A stretch of DNA of 64,000 nt. Source: Lumbricus terrestris (taxonomy: Eukaryota; Annelida; Clitellata; Crassiclitellata; Lumbricidae). The notes under the pieces were generated by a model. The model searched no databases. It was not told the origin of the DNA and saw only the letters and a list, made by a program, of their open reading frames with translations. Each line of letters begins with the position of its first letter. The first letter of the stretch is position 1. The stretch spans positions 17,812,707-17,876,706 of the forward strand of contig OX457047.1 of the NCBI GenBank assembly GCA_949752735.1, given 5' to 3'. The translations under genes and the position numbers were made by a program. Of the stretch, positions 43,531 to 58,500 are shown piece by piece.

Positions 43531-46500
43531 TACACAATTGTACATACAATGTCATACACAGATATATATAAAATATACATTTGTTAAATGACATTCTAGA
43601 TATCAAATCGCATCCATGTACAAGTTGAGCGAAAAGTAAGACAAGGTTAACATTTGTGAGGAGGAGGTAAAAGGTAAAATTAAATAGCAAGATATGAGAT
43701 GAAAAGTAAGATAAGTTTTGCATCTACGAGTATGAAATAATGAGGTAAAAAGTCAGATAAAATATAAGATATGAGGTGAAAAGTAAGATAGGGTTAGCAT
43801 TTATGAGTATGAGGTAAAAAGTATGATAAAATAAGTAAGATATGAGGTGAAAAGTAAGATAGGGCTAGCATTTATGAGTATGAGGTGAAAAGTATTATAA
43901 AATAAGTAAGATATGAGGTGAAAAGTAAGATAGGGTTAGCATTTATGAGTATGAGGTGAAAAGTATGATAAAATAAGTAAGATATGAGGTGAAAAGTAAG
44001 ATAGGGTTAGCATTTATGAGTATGAGGTGAAAAGTATGATAAAATAAGTAAGATATGAGGTGAAAAATAAGATAGGGTTAGAATCTATGAGTATGAGGTA
44101 GGAAGCAATATAAGTAAGATATGAAGTGAAAAGTAAGATAGGGTTAGCATTTATGAGTATGAGGTGAAAAGTATGATAAAATAAGTAAGATATGAGGTGA
44201 AAAGTAAGATAGGGTTAGCATCTATGAGTATGAGGTAGGAAGCAATATAAGTAAGATATGAAGTGAAAAGTAAGATAGGGTTAGCATTATGAGGATGAGG
44301 TAGGAAGTAAGAGTGAAATATGAAGTGAAAAGTAAGATAGGGTTAGCATTATGAGGATGAGGTAGGAAGATTTATAGTAAGATATGAAGTGAAAAGTAAT
44401 ATAGGGTTAGCATTATGAGTATGATATACATGTAAAAGAAAGATAAATGAAGTAAAATATGAGGTGAAAAGTGAGGTACAGTTAGTATTTATGAGTATGA
44501 GGCAGACTTTCGTTGCGAAACGGATGCAAGTCCTGTGCAAGCAGCATTCTAAATACATACAAAAACAGCTATCTAACAACATACTTTAGTTCCACCTTCA
44601 GAAAGTATCACTGTAGGTCTTACTTGAAAACAAAACTCAGTTTGAAATTAATACAACCGAGAAAGCTCGGCACTGTTTGACAACTGTGCTTTCCACCAAA
44701 AGAATAAATCGGTATTCAATTTTATTTATTGAACTGCCATTTTTACTACCAGAATTACCAATTTCCGAAAGTTCCAAACTCCGAAAGTTTTGCCAATGAA
44801 GTGATTCTATATTACTTCTAATTCCACGGCTTGCTTAGTTGCCAGCCACAACGGCGACCTTTCTTGGTTGTAAGGCCTTCCATCTGGAATGACATCCATC
44901 CTTCAATGCTGTGTTTATAACATCTGACCAATCCAACATCGTTTCATAAATCTCTCAGGTTCTTTTTTCTTTCGCGGTGGCTGGGCTGGGAACGCTCCTG
45001 AGTAGATTTCTTGAAAGGGCGCTACACAAGTTCATAGACTAAATGAATGCGTACCATTGACTTCCGTTATCTTGTCGTCGATTGTCTTATTGACGTCCTT
45101 TGTCTTGTCCACAAACGTCGAGCATTCCCCGGAATCAGCGTACGACTTTGTCACTGCTGTTACCTGACCCGAAACCTCCGTCCACACCCTGTGATAGATA
45201 AACAATCACTCAAATAAGAATCATAATAGTTCATTCGTTCATCCATTCATTCATTCGTTCTATGAACTTATACAGCACCCCTTCAAGAAACCTACTCAGG
45301 AGTACTTCCCAGTCCAGTCACAGCAAAAAAGAATACTCTATTTACTTAATGTTTATTTAATTATTTTTTCTCCAAACATCTAAAGTACCACTCAAAAGCT
45401 GACCACAGGGCACCAGTTGATTCATGAGTGCTGTGCTGAGTAGTGTTCCACAAAGTAAGGATCAGATGAGTCGGATGGGGGTGTGACGGGTCAACCCAGA
45501 TAGCGAGGCTATTGGTCATCGTACATCAATAGGTCACGCCCATAACCACCCGTCCGAATGCGGACTGGACAGTGGACACGAACACTCGTCGCATACGGTA
45601 CCTGGACACTGACACGTGCAGTCATGATGAACTTACTATCTTGCACATATCTTGTGCCGTAGTTTATATAGCTTGTGTAGTAGTAAACGTAGTGTGACAA
45701 TACAACACACGTCAGTTACACTTCCTTTACAGGGGGGAGGGGAAGGGCTATTACGAATTCTTCAGTGACAAGTGATTGATAGAGAGAGGAGCCTGAGGCA
45801 CACGATGGTGGGCAATGACGGCGGAGAAATAAAAAATTACCCAAATTCAGAAGACAGCAACTACTGTATTGCTTCATTAGATTGCTGGGCTGCTGCATCA
45901 CAAACATTGGCATTTTAGGAGCGCTGTTATGTGCATTTCGTTACATAAAGTGTTGCTATATAAAAGTCCCTTTACGATACATGCATGTCCTTTGAAATGA
46001 AACCAAGCCAGAAACAGCATTCCTCACGAGATCTAAACAGCCAGAAAGAAAACGTAATGTACACTGTACCTCGTACAGTATGGTTCATCTGTTCTGTGCA
46101 GAGGACATCAACACAATTGTGCATTTGCAAGTGGAGTAATAAACAAAATACTTACTTACTTACTTAATAGATTAGCTCAACAAAGATAAAGAGGCATAAG
46201 TACACAAAATGACCAGGAAACATACATAAGTCGTCTTGACAATGCTTTGCGGAAAAAACCCACTGTGTATACTGATTAATAAAAAGAATGATGATCTCGA
46301 AATACATCGTCATAGGCGACGCCACCATTCTTACTTTTTCAGATCGTCTGTGCTGCCTGTGGCGTCCAGCGAGTGAGACACCATGGCGTCCGTGAACTTC
46401 TTCAAATAGATTTCAATCATGTCCGCACCGCACTTCTTCTCGTACGTCGTATAATTCAACGGCTCGCTTTTGTTCACGTTGTCGACTGAAATGTTCAGAT

Positions 46501-49500
46501 GAACGCGTATTAAGATACTCAAGAATGCTTCTTTCTTTCAATCATTCATTCAAGTGTTTATATAGTGCCTCCTCAAGGAAACCACTCAGAGGTGCTCCCG
46601 ACTTCAACACAGCCAAAAAGAACAGTTTTTAAGTGCTTATAGAATGTGTCAGGGAGTGATCTAGGGAACATGCGTAGCTCAAGTGGGAGGGTATTCCATA
46701 CCACCGGGTCAACCACAGAAAAAGCACGGTTCTGCATGATGGAGGTAAGAGCAAACGGGACCAAGAGCACTTCCCTATCAGCCGAGCGTAGGGACCGACC
46801 AGTCCGAGTACTTGGCCGACAAAGATCAAGTAGGTAAGTTGGAGCAAGACCCTTCAGGGATTGGGGGCCTGGTCGGGCATTTGATAACACTCTGGCATGG
46901 CAATCAGCGTCTGCAGGTGTGTCACTACAGAACAAATATCATTATTAGTATTTTTATTAAAGTGCGACTGGACAGTCATGGTCGGGCTTCATGCGCTTAT
47001 TTTCAAATCGGAATGCCATCCTGTCACTTATTAGGCCAGCACAGCCAGGCAATTATCTTTTTTACACCTTAAACATTTGTTCCTCTGGTAAAAAAGCAGA
47101 CGCGAACAGCATTCAGAAAAGTCACATCAGAATCTAGGTAATGCTGTCTAAGTTGCTTAGTAATGTTCACTCTCATAATAATAACAATCTCGACAATTCA
47201 TCTGGCACCGTAACACAGCTACGCCATTACAATGGCGCCTTAGCCATCTGACTCACTTAGAAAATCAGCTGCATGAATGAATATCAGTTAAAGTAATTTG
47301 AGCAGTCTTTTTATCCGTGAAGTGTAAAGTGTTTGAAGGGTGCAAATTGCTAGCAATTAGCTTCTTATCCTCAGCATACAAGCAAGCATAGTCAGTGCCT
47401 TCCCTCATGGTACAATGTACACAACACACTGCATAGCTATTTAGTCATTTTATCAATAAAAAAACTAAGAACTGACTTCACCCAGGGCTACCGACCTTGC
47501 TGTGAAATAGGCTAGTGAATGATGTAATCATTAACATTGGAGACTACACAGTTTTATCAGTAGGAGCTTACAGAGAATTAGTATCACTTTTTTCAGTGCC
47601 GTGTGTTAACTTCTGTAACAAAAGACCGTAGAGAATATCTTACAGATGGTGGGTGGAGTACACTTCAACTCTCCCTGCCACGCCTGCTGGATCCCCCAAG
47701 TGTCCAAGTAGAAGTATGGCGTGCACTGAACAAAGCTGTTCCAGATGCATTCCGAGTAATTCGTTGTCAGACTGTGAACAGGAAACAAACAATTGACCAA
47801 AAAAATTAAGCCATCACAGGACAATGCAATCGCAGCAAACAGGACACCATACACAGCATGGCAAAATGTTCATTCTGAGAATTTACATAGCATCTCTTTG
47901 AGAAGCCTACAAAGAGAGACCGCTCTGCATTAGCCTACATGATGCAAAGTGTCATCATGAAGAGAGATTATTGCACCAGTTAGCACAACAACACACACAA
48001 TAAGCAACAATTAAATTCATAAGCTTTATATTCTATGTTCATCAAATGCCATCTATATGACTACTAAGTGGCTGAGCCATCATAAGCCAACTAAGCAGCT
48101 GAGCCATCATATGTCAACTAAGTGGCTGAGCCATCATAAGCCAACTAAGCGGCTGAGCCATCATATGCCAACTAAGTGGCTGAGCCATCTCTACAAGAGT
48201 CAACACACACAGACGATGAGCCAACCAATGGCTTCTCGCTGAAAGCTGACAGACAGCTGACGTCGTCTGTTTATAGTTGTTTATAGTCAATAATTCAATT
48301 GCTTGGGTGACTACATTCAACTCAGTTGAATGAGTGTAACACCATGTGGAAAAGTCTCAATACATGAGAATAATAGAGAACAAAAATTTAGAAGAAACCT
48401 ATAGCTTTGACTAGTGAAACAGCCTAATAGTAGCGGGCAGTGGTGGATTCGGTGCCTTGAAGCCAGAAGGCACCAGGTTTAAATCCACGTCAAGCCGCCA
48501 CATCTATAGGTACCTTGAGCAAGTCCTTCACTCACAATTGCTCATGTACTTCAGCGTGAAACTCCAATACAGTATGTGTGCTACAGAGGGAGCGCCTCTG
48601 AGTAGAGAGCTTGAAGAGGCTTCATAGCAAATGCGAGAAATAAAGAAACAAATGCATTTATAAGAGAAGTGATTATCTCGTTCTCTTACCTGCACGCCAA
48701 TTTCTTCTCGCTGGTGCTTAGGAACGGATAGTAGATTTCGACAGACCTAAAGCTGGACAGGCACTGCGATCCTTGGTCAACGTCACATGTGTACTCTGCA
48801 ATAGGAATCATAAATATAACCATTGCCATCATCACCAACATAACATTATTTCTCCTCATCCAGTTATTACTGTCACAGTAGTCGCTGTAATTGTCATAAT
48901 TATCATCACTGCTATCACTATACTTAATAAGCAGCCGAGTCATCTGTAAACCTAGTAAGCGGTAGAGACAACATATGCCAACTAAGTGGGTGACACATCT
49001 ATGTCACTACGAAGAGGCTGGGCCATCTATATGCCAACTCAATGGCTGAGCCATCGATACACCGACTAAGTGGCTGAGCCGTCTATACATCGACAAAGAG
49101 GCAGAGCCATCTATACACCAACTAAGCGGTCGAGCCATCCATACACCAACTAAGTGACTGAGACATCTGCATGCCTATTAAGTGGATCAGCCATTTACCA
49201 TGAATAATCTTCCTTAAAGCCTGAATATTCTTTCGGCCAGGCACACTACACGCACCTAAAGCAAATTATTAAAGAAACATTCTTTTCCACAAAGATTGGG
49301 CCGAGAGAAATATTCAGCCAATATATCCTGAAGACATGCCGGTACTCAACGCCCCATCTCAGGGAATTCCAAGGCACAAGACAGCAAATTGATCAGCATA
49401 TAATTCAAAGAACTTAACTCTTCATTGACCAAGAGTATGCAATTTCCCATATCATTTACTACACTCTGGTCAGCAAAGGGTTAATGACTGAGTATGAAGG

Positions 49501-52500
49501 CATCACAATGAGCACAAGAGCCATTGCCATAATCATCACCATCATCATCATTGTCGCCATCATCATCATCATCATCATCGCTCCTGTTGTGGTTCACATA
49601 AATAATCCTGACGTCAAAAGGTTTTCGTACGTTGTGTCTTGCACTGCTCGTAGTATACGTCCGCCGTAATTTCGACGGAATTCAGCTGCGTTTTCTTTAT
49701 GCCATCGCTGCACATGCTCGTGGATTGAGCAACGTAATTTTTCGTCGAATTTATGTCCCTGAAATTATGCATCATGTCGTTACAAAATGTAGATTTCATT
49801 TATTTACTTTACAAAGTGGTGCAACATCAAGAGATGAGATATTTTCTGCAGAAAACTGCCAGAAATCCATATTGCATGGGCATTGCCTTAGTGTAGTGAA
49901 ATGAGATAAACAGAGTTCTAAATACTATCATCTGATCCCCCACCCTCAGACGACACCCACCTTAGTAGCTGTTCCACCCCTCTGATCCTACGGTACCTCA
50001 ACCCGGACCACCATGGACTACTCTTACGGACAACCCTTTTGACTCAACGCATTTGATCCTGATCCTATGTTAACTCTACCCAGACCACCACGGACTACTC
50101 TCACGGACAACCCTTCTAACTCAACGCAGCGCTCGTGAATAAGCCGGTGCCCCGCGCTTGGCTTTCCAGTGGCGCTTTAGAAATTAGGAGATTACGATTA
50201 CGATTACTAAATATGCCGATCAGATATACTGCATACAGGAGTGTTTAGGATGATGATGATGATGATGATGATGACGACGACGATGATGATGATGGTGATT
50301 GAATGGAAGGTTGAGTGGACCTTTTGGGAGGTAGCGGGAAGCAATCCCACGTCCGTTGCGCGCGTCATACCAGAGAGTTTACCATTACCCCAAACCCTCC
50401 CCTAATGGAGATGAGTTACCATTGGCAACTGTACAATAAGCATAATCAGCCACTCACAAACAGATGGCGCCCCAGTAGAATTTGTAGTCGTAGCAGTCCT
50501 GGTCGTTGTCATCGTAGCCTCCTGAACTACTTTTGCGGCAGAACATCTTCTTCGGACGTCCCTGGTAGTCAACTGGAACCTGGAACTTCAGTGCTGCCTG
50601 CACCTGAGTGTTGAGCTCCTTGATGTACTCGGCAGCGTCTTCAAGCATACACAGGCCGCTGCAGAGCGAAGTAACGACGGCATCAACGCTTGAAACCATC
50701 GCGGTGATTCGGTCGCCGACTCCACCGGTGCATGTAGACGCAGATGTCAACAGCGACGATTTGGTGCTTGCCCACGACCTGCGAAAATGTGAAGAGCATA
50801 ACATAACAGTTGCATATAGAAAATAGCAGACAAACGTTTCTTATGAGAAAAACAGAAAAAAAGCAATTCACTTTTCAAACTTTTAAGCCTTTCAAAAGGT
50901 AGGATTTGAGGCAAGAGAAAGATGGAGGTCTATATTATAGATTTATCATATACACTTTAGCAAATTTCTTTTAAAAGCAACAATTCAACACTACAACTAA
51001 ATTACTTTTTAAAAGTTACTATCCAACACTTTAGTATGTTGCAAAAACTTTTTGAAAGTAACAAACCAACACTTTAGACTTACCTTATGCAAGTAAATAC
51101 GAATGCTTCTATACGATCATTCACACAACATCTTTTATGCACTTCACAAATGATGCAGCAAGTATTATGTATGAATTATGGTCAGGTATAAGACGAGAAG
51201 ATGATAATTATTATTCTAGACAAGAAAATAGATGATCCACGCTAAAGCCGCATATGACAACGCCTGCCAGAGTAGGTACGACTAGCTATTTGCAGTGGCA
51301 GCGCCAGCTATACAATTTAAGCAGATATCAAGCCAGGGTCATAAGAATCATTCAGCAGATCGAAAAATTGACTGCAAAGAATATATTAAAAATGTCCCAT
51401 AATTTCTGGCAGGTCATAAGGCAGGTCAGAAGTAAAATAGGCAGTACGTCAAATGACCTGCCGCAACCTATGGTAGCGCCACCACTGGCTATTCAAGAAA
51501 CAACATTCTGAAGGGGTGAGTCAACACTGTAAGAATAAGGTACTCACAGGCAGAGGGCCGAGTAATTGTTTGCGCTCAGGTCCTCCGAGTAAGTGGTCGC
51601 ATTAAGAAACGATGTAACGTAGGTGACGGCGGTCGCAACATCACACTCTGCAAGAAAAAACACACAGACCTGAATTTTAAAATGGCCAACAAAAATAGAC
51701 ATCATAAAGTTCAGTTTAGGTATTTGTGGGACATGGTGGTGTACTGAGTATGTTCGTAGCCTTGCGACCAAAGGGATGCAGGTTCGAGTCCACCTCAAGT
51801 CGCCGCGTAGAACCCTGAGCAAGTACTTCACTAAGAAATTGCTTGGCGCTTCGGCGTGAAACTCCAATGTAGTGTCTGCACTGTAGTTGGGAGTGCCTCT
51901 GAGTAGCAACCATGAAGGGGCGCTATATAAATCTAATGAATGAATGAATATCATACAAGCTTCAAAATGGAAATAGAGTGGACCAAAGTAGATCCGGTCA
52001 GGTCAGTAAGACAAAGATAACGTACCTTGTGGGACGGTTGGAACTGTGGTGAAGTTGACACAGCTGCCCTGTTCAATTGCCACCTGGATCGAATGCAAAA
52101 CAGCGCTGCTCAGCGATGGATTGTTTGTCTTCGAGCATCTCTTGACCGTTGTTGAATAGCAACTGAGTTGTTGCGACAGAACGCTAAAAGAAAACATATC
52201 ACAATTGGATCAAAAAGTTTTAATATGCAATTGTTTAGTTAACTGCATAGTCAGTTGCTTATGGTAATACTGCAAGTCATAAAATTATGCATAAGCACTT
52301 GGTGCAAACATTTCCTATTCAGCATTATCACATAACTATCAATTAAAGGAACACAGGACAATTACCTGTAGCATGTTTTGAAATAGACCTCACACAGTAT
52401 CTTTAAGGGCAGCATACAACTGATCAGCATCAAGAAGTTAGCAGGTTTAAATCCAGGATAAAATGATCAAGAAGTCTGAGAGAAAAACCAAACAGCAAAT

Positions 52501-55500
52501 CACTTTGATTGAGCAAAATTGCCAAGTGCTACAATGAGCTTCACCTGGCTATTATTACAGACGATACCAACCTTTCTTTTTGACCAGGCCTGGGTTGGGA
52601 GCGCCTCTGAGTAGAGATCTTGAAGGGGCGCTCTATAAATTGATGTGATTGATTGATTGATTGAACAGCATTACATAGTAATTTAGTAAAATTCCATCTT
52701 GCAAAGTAACACAAATGGAAGAAGGACAACTGCCTATTATGTCGTATACAATGACACTTCTCATCATTCCAGCAAGTTATTAAAGTCCTGAGTGCCTTCT
52801 GCCTTCTACATTTAAGACACAAAACTACATCAAAAGATTTTAGCCAATTAATTCTTCCTCCATCATGCCAGCACAACTAAATCCTGCAAGCATTTAACTG
52901 ACCAAAGTGTAGTAAATCCTATGCCCTCGGTCAGGTTAAGAACTTCAGCATTTAAGTCTACAGAATGGACAGGCATTGACCAATCCACGCTAGCAATCAT
53001 GACCTATTTAAACATACCCGCAGAGACTGCTGTCTTGTGTTGCATTAGTCCAAATCTGGGTCAGGTAGTAGGTCATGGCATCCTGGCATTCCAACGTCTT
53101 TACGCTGCTGCACGGACTTGCTGAATTCACAAATCAATCAAACAAACAAACAGTGATTTATTGAATAATATTGATATATCAATTGACAAATGACAATTCA
53201 AATTTTATGCATAAAAATCTATCTCAGATTTACTTGGCGTGCAAATATTTCAATGTACTGGTGAATCACAATAATATCCTTAATTGTAATACTAATTTTG
53301 ATAAAATATTGTAAGCAAAGGATAAAAAAGAGACAGAAAACAACCTTGCAATACATGATTTTGCAGTAAGATGGTTCTAGATACGACTCCTAAAGTCAGA
53401 GTTATAACAAGTTTCCCGTGTACTAGACAAAAATTTAATCAATTTGCAGAACATCAGATAAATATTGAAGAGAAAGAGGAGAAAGAGGAGGAGGAATAGG
53501 AAAGGAGCAGGAAGAGAAAAAGGCAAAGGATACGCAGTTGGACACTATCTAATCCAGCGGTTCCCAACCCGTGGCCCGCGGGCCAAAAGTGGCCCGCCAG
53601 GCCTCAGAAAATGGCCCGCCAGGCCTAAGAAAATGGCCCTCATCTCTCAAAGAATTATCAAAAATATATGAAAAATTAACAATTTGGACAGGATAGGACA
53701 CATTATTATTTTCTGTTACAAACTAGCTCATTTTAAAGGTCGATAAACAACATCAAACATTATATTTTGAATCAATTATAACAATTTTATATGCTTTTAG
53801 TTCATACAATTTTAACCTTGTGACCCCTAATGTCCTTCAACTAAGAAAAAGTGGCCCTCGTGTCCTCCAACTTAGAAAAAGTGGCCCTCAAGTCAAAAAA
53901 GGTTGGGAACCACTGATCTAATCCATACCAAGTCATGGCAAACACAGGCACGAGTTCAAAGTATCAAGACATCCCAAAGTAGATTAAATTTTTTAAAGAA
54001 GTCAGCATTACAAAATCAGCCAGGTAATTGCTGCACTTCGTGCAGGAATTCATAACGAATGTAGTAAAATCATATCAACACCAGAGCGTCTTTGATTGGC
54101 AAGTACTGCAAGAGGCACTACATCAATTTTATATACAATACAATACAAGAACCAAGGATGTTGCAGTAAGGTTTACCTTCCTGCATGATATACACAGGAA
54201 CATGTTGTTACTGCATGAAAAATATGTGAATCACGTCATATTTTTTGTTTTACGCAATACATCAATAGATGAGAACTGTTTTGAATTATTTCTAAATGTC
54301 TTTCATTTCCACGGCAGATGTAAAATGTGTTATAATTAAGGAAAAGACGCCAGACGTCAGCTGTGAGTGATCAGTGTCCACTTACAGCACTGAATTCCAA
54401 TGACGTCCTTCAGGTTGTTGATGGCAGTCACATATTTTGAGTCGCTTGACGGACAGGTGACAGATGCATCGCTCAAACATTGCACGGCCACATCAACATT
54501 ACTAAAAAACAACACAGAGCTGATGTTGGAAGCACTACACTTACAATTGCACAGTAATGAAAATGGACAATTACCATAGATGTCTAAAACGACGGAAACT
54601 ACATAAAAAAACGGAATAAACGGCGATTTTTTCCAAAAATAAAAAACCCTCACGAAACAAGTAGAAAACAACAACAACAAAATATAACTGGACTTTGTTG
54701 AATCTTGTACTACAGTGCAAAATGAAAAGTCTTTTTTTACACAATTTAATTTTAATCAGCAAGAAAATAACGCAACATTATTATCAAAAACTAAGTATAA
54801 CGGTCAAATAGTGAACTGAATTATGGAAATGCTTGAAAGTGCGAAGACAACAGCTAAAGAGATATCAGATATAAAAAAGGTAAGGAAAATAATTACTGAC
54901 AATGCATAAATAAATAATAAGGTAGCATAAAAAGCTAAAAAAACAGAGAAAAACAGATGAAATTTTTTTAAAGAAATGTTTTTTTACAAGAATGATAGCA
55001 AACAAGGGCTTCCATCATAGAGAAGGGGTGTCAAATCTCTTTAAACATTGGAAAGAGACCAAAAAATCCAGCAAGTGGCAAACTAGGGTGCCGAACGCAT
55101 CTGAACAAAATGGTCAATGTTATGGACAGGGCTCAAATTTTCATTCCTAACGATGAACAATTAGCTAATAAAAAAACAATCACTAAAAACTTACAAAACT
55201 ATAAAAAATTATAAAAAATTAAAATTATAAAACTTATAAAAAACAACTACTAAAAACTTAAACAATAGAGAAGCCTACCTGCAGAAAAGAGTGTCAGTGT
55301 TTGAAGTCCACAATGCGGATGGCTTCGTCAGTGTTGGAAAATACTGGTAGAAGCACTTAAGCGCCGTCCAGTAACACTGGCCAGGTCCTTCATTAAACAT
55401 AAAACAGATAATAATAATACCAATAACAACGACAATTCATATCTGCATTTCAAGCATGTATAATCGTATATATTATTTAGGCAAGCTTTTTGTTTCTTCT

Positions 55501-58500
55501 TCACCGGTTGATTTGTATACAAAGCGGTTTAAAATACTCAAAAAATGCTCTACAGAAATGTATCGTGGCACAAGTGTAAGCAAAATGCTCTACATAAATG
55601 CAGCATAGCATAAGCAATAAGCACACACACAAAAATATATATATCATTAATATCGTATGAAAATAATCATGGGATAGGATAAATTTGTATCTTTACCTCG
55701 TTTCATGGAAGTGACTAAATATTAACAAGTTCACAAGTATAATTCAAAATTAATTCGGTAGTTTTAAAGTTCTTACCAACAACATCATTTCCCGAGCATA
55801 GATCAACCAGATTGCTTCGTAGAGATGCGTCGGCATTTCCGGAGGCTGTGCAGGCATCCTGATACGTGCCAAGACAGGTTGTGATATTGGTGTTAACACT
55901 AGACAGAGAAAAATTACATTTGGAGTTGAAACCATGCAATCCTTTTCAGTGGGTAGCTAGGTGACGGTGCACTATAACCGTAACTGGAAATTTCTATAGT
56001 GCCTCACTATATGCTTGTGTAAGCCTGAAGCACTGCATCCATAAGTAATAAGTTTACGGCAATGTAATGTAATTCAACATTCACATAGAGTCCCTTCAAG
56101 ACTCACTGCTTGGAGGACTGTCTGCACTAGTCTACATGGAATTAAATAATAATAACAATAATTACAACAATTTATATGGTGCCGTAACACACCATGCCAT
56201 TAAAAGGGTGCCTTACAAAGCAGCTAAACATTTTGTCATGAAGAACAAATACATTCACATCAGTTAACAAAGCAATGCACAACAAGCTGAAAGAGTCATC
56301 AATGGTGGCCATAGACACACGCTCACACAGACACATGGAACCATTTAATCAATTCGTCAACAGGTGGCAAAGTTTTGAACCAAGTGACTGCCATCCATTA
56401 TTATCCAATCAACAAGCAATTCGGATATATCTGCGATCCAATGTAAATGTGGTCAGAGTATCACCATTTTACCATTATATATTTAGAAAAAAGCCTCTGC
56501 CTCATTTTACAACAAAAAACTGAAACTAAAGGCCTTAATTCAGGGCAGCTGTGCTATAGTGAGCTTGATTTTATATAGCGTTGGTGATAGGCTGTTCTCT
56601 CTAAGAGGCTTTTGTGGGTGCATTCTTTAAGATTTACATCACATTACATTCCTTAGTTAACTGAAACATACTGACCTGCAGAAATTGGTGATAACAGTTG
56701 TAACATCACTGGTGTAATCCATAGGTTGCTGGTACTGGCTGTAGCAAGATTCCAAACCAGCTTCACAAACTGAAAGAGCAAATAGCTTATTAGAGATTTA
56801 TGTGTGTTACATATGCTCATAGATTTATAGCATTTTATGTATTTTTACTGAGAAAGAGCAAAGTGCTTATTGGAGATGCATATATAATTTCATTTGTGCT
56901 CAATCATTTGTGAAGTCCGTGCTTGTTAGTGTAAGTGATGTCATGATCTCATTTATATTATCTATCCATAATTACTTAATACAGATAAATAGCATTCAAT
57001 GAACACTCAATTGACAATAATTAATAGTATTTAATTTAATTGGTATTTAATTTTGACTTACCTAGACCATAGCAGGAGTCTTTCAGGTATGTTTCAATGT
57101 CACTGGGATATGAGCAACCATATTCGGCATTCTTCACACACTTGTCAAGGTCCAGAATATTGCTTAAAAATCACCAGAAAATTTATACATATTTAAGAAC
57201 TTGGACAGCATGAAAAACAAACGACATACAAAGGAGCAAGAAAAATCATCACATACAAACTATTTAAAATTGTTTATTCGCTTCAAGATTCTTATTTACT
57301 AACATATACCTAATTATATATAATTATGTATATCAATATAGTATATAGCAAACTATGTTTGGGGTAATCGACGGCAAGGGGGTCAGAGGGAGGCCAAGCA
57401 GAGAATGGCTGGACGATGTCAGAGACTGGTGCGTGCGGAATCGACATACAAAATCTGAGCTGGCTGGTGCAAGAGCCTGACAAATGGAAGATGATGGTGA
57501 AGCATGCGATTGACACCAACGGGCGCTGAGCCTACGGACTGAAATGATGATGATATATTAATATTAAATAGTCAAGCAGTAATAGTGGTAGTAGTAGCAG
57601 TACCAAAAGCTTACAACATTATCTTTGCACACAATTAATCTCATGTCAATAGGCATCAAAATGAAACATGCAAGTCCTGCTATACAGAGTTGCATAAACA
57701 AAAGTAATGTCACATCAATTGCTACATTCTGAGGTACAGAGTATTATGCTAATGAATAGTTTGCATTCAAGTTCACTGCATAGTAACAATCATACAATCC
57801 AATGTCATCAAGTACTGTTTTAGACATGCGTTAAACTGGTCCACAGCGAGTAGTTAAGAAAGAACATCGTTAACCTCCTACCTGCAGATGAGTTGTTGAA
57901 GCAGAGAGGGTGGCAGAGGTGTGCTTACGTAGGAACCAAGGCAGCTGGAGAAAACCGACTTACAGACATCATCTGCAGTAAACACACACACAAAGATTAT
58001 TTTTAGCTGAAAATCTTAACAGATTTCAGCAGCCTTCACTTCATAACCTAGTTTATCAAATATCTAAGACACATCCAACATTTTCACCAGCTATTCAACA
58101 TGTTGAGTCTGTTTATTGGCTTAATAGTACTACTGCCAACCACAAATGAGTGACGACTGCTAACCTGTTGATATTTCACTTCATTCTGTGGTTTAAAAGT
58201 TGCTGTCGTATTTGAAAAGATAGTTTGTTGAAACTTTGTTGCTAGATTAAATTACTTGAAAGGAAAGAGAGGCCTTGAAACTTTGGAATGTTCACAGTTT
58301 GAGGGCATAGCTGTAAGAGGCATTTTTCCTTGCTGTGAAGTATATTCAACAAGTTTATTTTTTAAATTTTGCCATAAGTTAATATATCTTTCAGGCAGGG
58401 ATATTTTTCACTTATAATTTGGGCAATTACTTCATCGCTATAGCATGATGAATTCCAAGACATTTAGCACTGCAACCTTGATAAAGAAACTCAGAAAATA

